From DATGZH01 sp035297265 (lineage in GTDB: Bacteria > Actinomycetota > Acidimicrobiia > Acidimicrobiales > RAAP-2), in assembly GCA_035297265.1 (NCBI GenBank), contig DATGZH010000026.1, positions 1 through 36,308 of the forward strand: a stretch of 36,308 nt of DNA, in the 5' to 3' direction. Shown piece by piece: positions 31,413 to 36,308 of this stretch (the first letter of the stretch is position 1; each line of letters begins with the position of its first letter). Made by a program: the position numbers and the translations under genes. The notes under the pieces were generated by a model. That model had not been told where the DNA came from, did no database searches, and was given only the letters and a program-made list of their open reading frames with translations.

Positions 31413-31814
31413 GTGCAGCAGTTGAGCGATGTCGTCGAGCTCTCCATACCCGTGCGCGCGGATCTCGTGGTCCTCGCCCGACTGACGGCGGCGACCATTG
31501 CCTCGCGGGCCGGCTTCGGTGTCGAGGAGATCGAGGACCTACGTCTCGCGGTCGACGAGCTCTGCCTGTCGCTCGTGGGTGGGGACTCGAGCGGCCGGCT
31601 GATGCTCGAGTACATCCGGGACAACGACGTGATCGAGATCAGCTGCACCTATGACCCCGGAGCCGAGGGGGGCGGTGCCGATCGAGTCAGTCCTAAGCAT
31701 GACGACCTCTCGGTACGCATCCTCGAGGCGCTCGTCGACCAGCACGGTCGGGACGTCGCGAGCGAGCGACCCCGGGCCTGGCTGCGCAAGCGCCGCGTCC
31801 ACACCGCCGTCTGA
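31413..31814 (+). CDS. RsbW-like anti-sigma factor (HATPase_c_2)
   Basis: Protein of 133 residues resembling short actinobacterial RsbW/UsfX anti-sigma factors. The N-terminal part IPVRADLVVLARLTAATIASRAGF leads into IEDLRLAVDELCLSLVG, the position of the ATP-binding N-box. The acidic residue is present (Asp48/Glu49), but the usual Asn is replaced, as in some actinobacterial homologues. C-terminal DLSVRILEALVDQ and the Arg-rich end follow. GTG start with GGAG eight bases upstream. Together with the STAS gene it forms a partner-switching pair; no sigma-factor gene follows, so the target is elsewhere. Whether it still phosphorylates its antagonist is uncertain. Confidence 0.82.
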   Translation: MQQLSDVVELSIPVRADLVVLARLTAATIASRAGFGVEEIEDLRLAVDELCLSLVGGDSSGRLMLEYIRDNDVIEISCTYDPGAEGGGADRVSPKHDDLSVRILEALVDQHGRDVASERPRAWLRKRRVHTAV

Positions 31815-31825
31815 GCAGCGCGTCC

Positions 31826-33505
31826 TCAGCCGTCGACGAGGGTCGACTCTTTCACTACCTCGTCGGGGTTCTTGTCAGGACGCAGGCCACGCCATGACGG
31901 GTGGCGCAACCGGCCATCGGCTGTCCACTCCCCGTAGCGGACCTCGCCGACCAGCGTCGGCTCCACCCACGTGGCCCCGACCACCTGCGCCTTCGGCAGC
32001 TCGCCGACGAACGGCGACGTGGACCGGCGTAAGCCGTCCAGTTCGTGCCGGAGCTCACGCAACGTCTCCTCGGTGAACCCCGTACCGACCTTGCCGGCAT
32101 AGACGAGACCCTCCGGGCTTGGCAGACCCATGAGGAGAGCCCCGATCTCCCCTTCCCGGTTGCCCTTCCCCGGGGTGAAGCCGCCGATGACGATCTCCTG
32201 GGCGCGGAACTGCTTCACCTTCACCCAGTTCGGCGACCGGCGGCCCGGCTCGTACTTGCTGTCCCGGCGCTTGGCCACGACACCCTCCATGCCGGCCTCA
32301 GCCGCCGCATGGAGCACGTCGGAGCCGCTGGCGTCGGTGAACGCCGGCGGCACAGCCCAGTGGGGGCCCGCAAGGTGCAAGGAGGCGAGCAGTTTTCGAC
32401 GTTCGTCGTAGGTGAGTGAGAGCGTCGAGCGGCCGTCGAGGTGGAGGACGTCGAAGATCATGTAGGTCACGGGCACCTCGCTGGCGAGGCGTCGAGCCCG
32501 GTTCACGTCGAGGACGTGCATCCGCTGCTGCAGCCGTCCGAAGCTGGGGCGACCAGCGTCATCGATGGCCGCGATCTCGCCGTCGAGGACAACCTGCCTC
32601 GACCCGAGGGCCTCGCCGAGCGCCTGCAGCTCCGGGTAGGAGGCCGTGACCACCCGGTCGTTCCGCGACAGGATGCGCAGCCGACCGCCGTCGACGTAGG
32701 TGATCGCCCGCACCCCGTCCCACTTGAACTCGTAGGCCCAGCCGACGTCGGAGCGCGGAAGACGCCCGGGGTCACACAGCATCGGGCGGATGAGCTCGGG
32801 GAGCGGGCTCCACTTCGGAGGCGCCGGGTCCATCCGGTGGATCATCCAGCTGTTGGGTCCCCGAACCCGACCCCTTCCGCTCCCAGCGGTCGAGAACAGC
32901 ACGTAGCGACCCTCCACCCTCGAGCCGTGCAGGACCACCATCACCTCTCGGTCGGTCCACTTCTCGCACTCGTAGCGTCCTCGGTCCCAGATGGTGACCG
33001 TGCCGCCGCCGTACTCCCCTGCGGGGATCTCGCCGGCGAAAGCCGCGTACTCGAGCGGGTGGTCCTCGGTGTGGACAGCCAAATGGTTCTGCTTCGGGTC
33101 AAGCGGGATCCCTTTCGGGAGCGCCCACGACACGAGCACGCCGTCCCGCTCGAGTCGGAAGTCCCAGTGCAGCGCCCGCGCATGGTGCTCCTGGATGACG
33201 AAGGAGCCTTCTGCGTTCTTGCCCCGCGCCGTTGACCGACCCGCCGCCCTCGTGGCCAGGGTCTTCTTGCCCGCCGGCTCCTTGGCCGGGGTCTTCTTGG
33301 CAGCCGCCTTCTTGGCCGGGGCCTTCTTGGCCGGGGCCTTCTTGGCCGGGGCCTTCTTGGCCGAGGCCTTCTTGGCCGGGGCCTTCTTGGCCGGGGCCTT
33401 CTTGGCGACCGCCTTCCTCGCCGCCTTCTTGGACGCCGGCATGGGCTCTGGCGTGCGGTCGGGGTGCCGCTTCGCCCGGTAGGTCGCCAGCTTGTCTGGG
33501 CTCAT
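31826..33505 (-). CDS. LigD-like ATP-dependent DNA ligase (phosphoesterase-ligase, no polymerase domain)
   Basis: Protein of 559 residues for DNA end repair. Residues 25-96 form a lysine/alanine/proline-rich tail of AKKAP repeats, reminiscent of histone H1. Residues about 100-228 are the LigD 3'-phosphoesterase domain (FVIQEHHARALHWDFRLE, then SWALPKGIP and WMIHRMD), with His107, His113 and Asp115 as likely active-site residues. Residues about 238-550 are the ATP-ligase: YEFKWDGVRA with adenylated Lys261, LDGEIAAID, EGVVAKR, WVKVK, and the OB-fold end RHPSWRGLRPDK. The polymerase/primase domain of full LigD is missing and no Ku gene is in the window. ATG 33505 follows GGAGG by eight bases. 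Converges with the RsbW-like gene. Confidence 0.92.
   Translation of the reverse strand: MSPDKLATYRAKRHPDRTPEPMPASKKAARKAVAKKAPAKKAPAKKASAKKAPAKKAPAKKAPAKKAAAKKTPAKEPAGKKTLATRAAGRSTARGKNAEGSFVIQEHHARALHWDFRLERDGVLVSWALPKGIPLDPKQNHLAVHTEDHPLEYAAFAGEIPAGEYGGGTVTIWDRGRYECEKWTDREVMVVLHGSRVEGRYVLFSTAGSGRGRVRGPNSWMIHRMDPAPPKWSPLPELIRPMLCDPGRLPRSDVGWAYEFKWDGVRAITYVDGGRLRILSRNDRVVTASYPELQALGEALGSRQVVLDGEIAAIDDAGRPSFGRLQQRMHVLDVNRARRLASEVPVTYMIFDVLHLDGRSTLSLTYDERRKLLASLHLAGPHWAVPPAFTDASGSDVLHAAAEAGMEGVVAKRRDSKYEPGRRSPNWVKVKQFRAQEIVIGGFTPGKGNREGEIGALLMGLPSPEGLVYAGKVGTGFTEETLRELRHELDGLRRSTSPFVGELPKAQVVGATWVEPTLVGEVRYGEWTADGRLRHPSWRGLRPDKNPDEVVKESTLVDG
33281..33409. repeat. 15-bp tandem repeats encoding the AKKAP tail
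   Basis: Units of about GCCTTCTTGGCCGGG (plus strand) are repeated eight or nine times, some exact, some changed (for example GAG or GTC variants). They encode residues 33-75 of the ligase. Such arrays commonly vary in copy number between strains. Confidence 0.85.
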
Positions 33506-33570
33506 CCCGTGTGCCTCCAGCTGGGTGTCACGCCGCCCGACATCGGCGTGGCACGGCCCCGCCGGTCACG

Positions 33571-33576
33571 ACCGTA
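33571..33576 (-). promoter_or_regulatory. Candidate -10 box for the ligase gene
   Basis: TACGGT on the minus strand, the same hexamer as upstream of gmd, 65 bases before the ATG. Confidence 0.3.
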
Positions 33577-33654
33577 CCGGGGACGGGCATGTCTCGCGGC
33601 GGCCCGACCATGAGGCCGGCCCGGCCGGTTCCGCCCCGGCGCGGGCGCGGTCCC

Positions 33655-33660
33655 TAAGCT
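33655..33660 (+). promoter_or_regulatory. Leaderless -10 box for the secreted hydrolase
   Basis: TAAGCT followed by eight bases and the GTG at 33669, with no Shine-Dalgarno in between. Fits the TANNNT leaderless layout. Confidence 0.45.
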
Positions 33661-33668
33661 CCGGGCCC

Positions 33669-34904
33669 GTGGACGACGGGTGGACGACCCACTTCTTCGG
33701 CCCGCGGCGACGATCCCGGACTGCACTGACCTGTGCGCTCCTGAGCGTCGCCCTCGTTGCCGCCGCCAACGTGGACGTTCCCCCCGCAGTGGCGTCCGCC
33801 GTGACCACGCTGCACGGCGACACCGTGCCGACAGTCGACCATCTCGGGCCGAGGACCTTCACCCGGCCAGGTCCATTCGCTGCCGGCGAGACCACGCTCG
33901 TACTGCCGAGCGACCACGCCGACGTGGAGGTCTTCTACCCGGCCCCGGCGGGCTCGGCCAGAGGCCACACGCCGGCCACGTACAACGTGAGTGCCTGGCT
34001 CCCGCCGGCCATCAAGGCCCTCGTCCCGAAGAACTTCAACGCCGGCGCCTACCCGACCGGCGCCTACCGCGGGCTGCCAGTGGCGCCCGGTCGGTTCCCA
34101 CTCGTCGTCTTCGTCCACGGCTACTCGGGCTTCCGCGACCAGTCGACGTTCCTCACCTCGTGGCTGGCCCGTTGGGGCTTCGTCGTCGTCGCGCCCGACC
34201 TCCCCGACAACGACCTGACCGCCGTCCTCTCCGGCCACTCGGCGGCCGGCATCGGCAGCGACATCGACGAGGTGGCGTCAACGGTCCGGCTCATGGGGGA
34301 CAAGAACGACGGCGCGGGCATGTTCCACGGTCACCTCGACCTCGGGCGCGTAGCCGCCGTCGGCCACTCGCTGGGCGGCGCCGTGTCGGAGGGTGTGGCC
34401 GCGGCCGACCCCAGGGTGACCACCTTCATCGGGATGGCCGGCGCCACGGTGGGCTCGTTCGGCCAGACCGCCTCGGGACCGACGAGCGTCGTCCCGGACA
34501 AGCCGGGGATGCTGGTCGTCGGGACCTCCGACGGGATCGTCCAGCCGGCCACGATCGCCACGGCCTTCACCCACATGGTGCGGCCGAAGCGGCTCGTCAC
34601 TCTTCACGATTTCGGTCACCTCGTCTTCGCCGACATCTGCCAGATCGGCAAGGAACAGGGCGGGCTGCTGGCGATCGCTGCGGCGATCCACGTGTCGGTG
34701 CCACCCATGCTGAAGGCGCTCGCCACCGACGGCTGCGTCCCGCCCGACACGCCGGTCACCGAGGGGTGGCCGGCCATCCGCCAGGTGGTCGTAGCCCAGC
34801 TCCGCCACGTCTTCGGCTTCGACCGCTCGCTCGCCGGACTGACCGGTCTTATCCCCGCCTTCCCCGGCGTCGTGGCGGCGAACGTCTACGCCGGGCCGCA
34901 CTGA
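33669..34904 (+). CDS. Secreted alpha/beta hydrolase (lipase/cutinase-like)
   Basis: Exported protein of 411 residues. An Arg-rich head and hydrophobic stretch (residues 15-34) ending ...PPAVASA give a likely Sec signal with a cut after about Ala44. The hydrolase core has FPLVVFVHGYSGFRDQST (oxyanion region at His150-Gly-Tyr), nucleophile elbow GHSLGG with Ser234, an Asp in VGTSDGIVQP, and His in HDFGHLVF. Cysteines in FADICQIG and ATDGCVPP may pair. The closest general type is the PAF-acetylhydrolase/polyester-hydrolase group. GTG 33669 is chosen for its promoter spacing; a longer open frame upstream lacks these signs. Substrate unknown. Its end overlaps the convergent peptidase gene by 19 bp. 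Confidence 0.82.
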   Translation: MDDGWTTHFFGPRRRSRTALTCALLSVALVAAANVDVPPAVASAVTTLHGDTVPTVDHLGPRTFTRPGPFAAGETTLVLPSDHADVEVFYPAPAGSARGHTPATYNVSAWLPPAIKALVPKNFNAGAYPTGAYRGLPVAPGRFPLVVFVHGYSGFRDQSTFLTSWLARWGFVVVAPDLPDNDLTAVLSGHSAAGIGSDIDEVASTVRLMGDKNDGAGMFHGHLDLGRVAAVGHSLGGAVSEGVAAADPRVTTFIGMAGATVGSFGQTASGPTSVVPDKPGMLVVGTSDGIVQPATIATAFTHMVRPKRLVTLHDFGHLVFADICQIGKEQGGLLAIAAAIHVSVPPMLKALATDGCVPPDTPVTEGWPAIRQVVVAQLRHVFGFDRSLAGLTGLIPAFPGVVAANVYAGPH

Positions 34905-35698
34905 GCCGGACTGCGGGTCGTCTCGTCGAGCACGGCCAGCAGCAGGGCGGCGGTCCGCTGGATGCGCTCACCCGACCGGCGCAGGCCGGCCAGGGCGGCC
35001 TCGCACCCGCCGGCCCAGCTCGTGATGTAGCCGAACGAGTAGCACCCGGCGTCGACGCCGAGGCTGCGGCACACCACATACGCCGTCGACTCCGCTTCGA
35101 GCTCGGCCAGCCGGCGGTCCTCGACCTCGCGGTGGAGGACCGCATGAGCCAGTTCGTGGGCGAGGGTCTTCACCCGCTGGACCGGGGCGTTCCCCTGCGC
35201 CACGCGGATCCGTCGTCGCTCGTGGCAGCAGTCGCCGTTGCTCCCGTGCTCGAGCGTCGCGTCGACGACGAGGAAGCCGAGGGCGCTCGCCACACTTGTC
35301 AACCGGCCGTAGTGGTTGGCGTCGTCATCGCCCTGCAGCCTGCGGCAGACCTCCGGGGGCTCGGCCCCCTCGGTCTGGGCGACGTCGAAGACCGGGACCG
35401 AGCGGAAGGTCGTCACCGCGGTCTCCTCGTCCTCCGACCTGTGCCGGACGACCGGGGCCAGGATCCAGATGGCCCGCTCCCCCCGCTTGACCCGACGGTG
35501 CACCCGCTGCCACGTGCGGAACCCCGCCACCTGCGTGGCCCCGGGTCGCTGGGCCGAGATGAGCACGACGTTGCCGAAGGAGTAGCGGTGGAAGCGGCTC
35601 TGGTAGTCGAGGTGGCGCTGCCACGCCCCCGACGTGGTCAGTTCGGCGATGCCCTCGGCCAGGGAGGCGAGGAGCTGGGGACGGTTCGGGCGGGTCAC
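34886..35698 (-). CDS. ArdC-like N-terminal domain fused to an ImmA/IrrE-type zinc peptidase
   Basis: Protein of 270 residues. The first 90 or so resemble the ArdC/DUF1738 single-stranded-DNA-binding domain: WQRHLDYQSRFHRYSFGNVVLISAQRPGATQVAGFRTWQ, then RRVKRGERAIWILAPVV. The second half has the zinc motif HELAHAVLH (181-189) and a candidate third ligand in ELEAESTAYVV, as in ImmA/IrrE metallopeptidases. ArdC proteins on plasmids protect incoming DNA from restriction; chromosomal relatives are common in actinobacteria and mostly unstudied. Start GTG 35698 has GGAGG seven bases upstream. The stop TAG lies inside the end of the hydrolase gene. It sits beside a probable insertion sequence. Confidence 0.85.
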   Translation of the reverse strand: MTRPNRPQLLASLAEGIAELTTSGAWQRHLDYQSRFHRYSFGNVVLISAQRPGATQVAGFRTWQRVHRRVKRGERAIWILAPVVRHRSEDEETAVTTFRSVPVFDVAQTEGAEPPEVCRRLQGDDDANHYGRLTSVASALGFLVVDATLEHGSNGDCCHERRRIRVAQGNAPVQRVKTLAHELAHAVLHREVEDRRLAELEAESTAYVVCRSLGVDAGCYSFGYITSWAGGCEAALAGLRRSGERIQRTAALLLAVLDETTRSPAQCGPA

Positions 35699-35899
35699 GC
35701 GCGGTCCTCCGGGCACTCGGTGGGGCCACCCGGGGAGCCGACGGGCGAACGCCTTCGATCGGCCGGGTGGGCACGGAGCGGGGCTACCGCGACGGGTGCT
35801 GGCAACCCGACGCGGTCCGGCCACTCGAACTGGCGGTCCGGTTCGGGACCGCCTCGGTGCCAACCTACGACCGGGGTGTGACGCGCCCCCAGGCCCGCG
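35699..35899. other. Stretch without a supported gene
   Basis: Between the ArdC-like gene and the small hypothetical gene. An open frame on the plus strand from 35767 lacks family resemblance and a Shine-Dalgarno. I see no repeat or RNA structure here. Confidence 0.4.
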
Positions 35900-36103
35900 T
35901 CAGGCGGTCGTCGCGGTCGCCCGCCGCAGGAACCCGACGAGGCGGTCGAACGTGGCGTTCCCCTCGTCGGTGTCGAGGTCGAACTGGTACTCGTGGCCCA
36001 GCTCGGGCTGCTGGTCCGGCTCGTAGAAGTGGGTGGTCACGTCGACACCGAGGCCGGCCCCCCGCCGATGGGAGCCGATCGACTCGTCACCGTCGTCGGC
36101 CAC
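35900..36103 (-). CDS. Small acidic hypothetical protein
   Basis: Possible 67-residue protein with GTG start at 36103 and strong G/C bias at third codon positions, as in real genes here. It is rich in Asp/Glu (HEYQFDLDTDEGNATFDRLVGFLRRAT) and has no recognised domain or membrane segment. There is no clear Shine-Dalgarno; an internal GTG (VDVTTHFYEP) is an alternative start. Same strand as the ArdC-like gene, 201 bp upstream of it. Could be a spurious frame. Confidence 0.45.
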   Translation of the reverse strand: MADDGDESIGSHRRGAGLGVDVTTHFYEPDQQPELGHEYQFDLDTDEGNATFDRLVGFLRRATATTA

Positions 36104-36185
36104 CGCCCGATCTTGTCGCGGCCAGAGTGCGGCGCGCCCTCTCGGGCTAAGCCTCGAAGCACCGATGAGTTAGCCGTGTAGGACT

Positions 36186-36199
36186 CCGCGCATTCGCGG
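36186..36199. repeat. Small hairpin CCGCG-CATT-CGCGG near the element edge
   Basis: Perfect five-pair stem immediately before the longer inverted repeat at 36201-36268. A looser pair GGCTAA/TTAGCC lies at 36145-36150 and 36170-36175. One of these may mark the end of the insertion sequence, but the boundary is unresolved. Confidence 0.35.
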
Positions 36200-36200
36200 T

Positions 36201-36268
36201 AAGTGCCTCCCAGCCTGGAAGAATTGCGGTATCGAGTCGCAGTTTCGTCCAGAACCGAGGAGGCACTT
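36201..36268 (+). promoter_or_regulatory. Inverted repeat burying the transposase ribosome-binding site
   Basis: AAGTGCCTCC (36201-36210) and GGAGGCACTT (36259-36268) are exact reverse complements 48 bases apart. The Shine-Dalgarno GAGGAGG (36257-36263) for the following GTG lies largely inside the right arm. An RNA beginning upstream of 36201 would fold and hide the site; one starting between the arms would leave it free. Confidence 0.6.
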
Positions 36269-36271
36269 CCT

Positions 36272-36308
36272 GTGGCTGCAGTATCGCGCGGAATCGACCG
36301 CATCGAGG
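36272..36308 (+). mobile_element. Start of a probable transposase gene (cut by window edge)
   Basis: GTG 36272 opens VAAVSRGIDRIE and runs off the window. A Shine-Dalgarno GAGGAGG lies eight bases upstream. The few residues and lower GC content of the upstream 130 bp recall IS1380-family transposases, which often begin with a short ...RIEV.FDD segment. Twelve residues are too few for a firm family call. Confidence 0.4.

Noticed and set aside
33281..33409. Possible CRISPR-like array
   Set aside because: Units are contiguous 15-mers without spacers and encode an AKKAP protein repeat.
35767..36150. 127-codon plus-strand frame
   Set aside because: No domain, no Shine-Dalgarno, late part antisense to a better-biased small frame.
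36100..36180. Possible tRNA-like fold
   Set aside because: Only a six-base pair (GGCTAA/TTAGCC) is present; no cloverleaf arms, TPsiC loop or CCA end.

Overview
The window is high-GC DNA with dense, often overlapping genes. It reads as an actinobacterial chromosome, most likely class Acidimicrobiia. Pointers are the WWQASDGKWYPPE-type N-terminus of the protein at 7573-8694, a wax ester synthase/DGAT, an actinobacterial flippase-pseudokinase protein, a LigD-type ligase with a lysine-rich tail, an RsbW/STAS pair, and TANNNT -10 boxes placed 6-9 bases from start codons. Taxonomy is inferred from gene content only.

Region 1 (1-7462, all minus): gmd, then ccdA, ccmA, ccmB, ccmC, ccmD, ccmE, ccmF and a TlpA/CcmG-like thioredoxin cut by the left edge. 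This is a near-complete System I (Ccm) cytochrome c maturation operon. Several junctions are 4-base ATGA/GTGA overlaps, which suggests translational coupling. CcmABCD handle and export heme, CcmE carries it, CcmF ligates it, and CcdA plus CcmG supply reductant to the apocytochrome.

Region 2 (7573-13621): a membrane protein with a DUF4352-like domain lies divergent to a GT4-type glycosyltransferase and a TetR regulator. Convergent to these are a low-molecular-weight tyrosine phosphatase and an 850-residue membrane protein, which joins an N-terminal membrane region, a degenerate kinase-like domain and a LPG-synthase/flippase-type C-terminus.

Region 3 (13690-19553): an acyl-CoA dehydrogenase behind a perfect TetR-type operator, a cold-shock protein, then cysS and valS diverging from a 20-bp gap with overlapping promoters for both.

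Region 4 (19633-27178, all minus): a zinc-independent MDR oxidoreductase, a sulfotransferase-family protein, and a branched-chain-amino-acid-type ABC importer (binding protein, fused LivH-LivM permease, LivG, LivF). A KstR-like palindrome sits upstream of the binding protein. The substrate is unknown; a hydrophobic carboxylate, aromatic or steroid is plausible.

Region 5 (27312-30798): a membrane-anchored HSL-type esterase divergent from a wax ester synthase/DGAT, followed by a VOC protein. The pair suggests neutral-lipid storage and breakdown.

Region 6 (31028-36308): a STAS anti-anti-sigma factor with an RsbW-like partner, a polymerase-less LigD-like ligase, a secreted alpha/beta hydrolase, an ArdC-like/zinc-peptidase protein, a small acidic hypothetical protein, and at the right edge what looks like the start of an insertion sequence whose transposase ribosome-binding site is buried in a hairpin.
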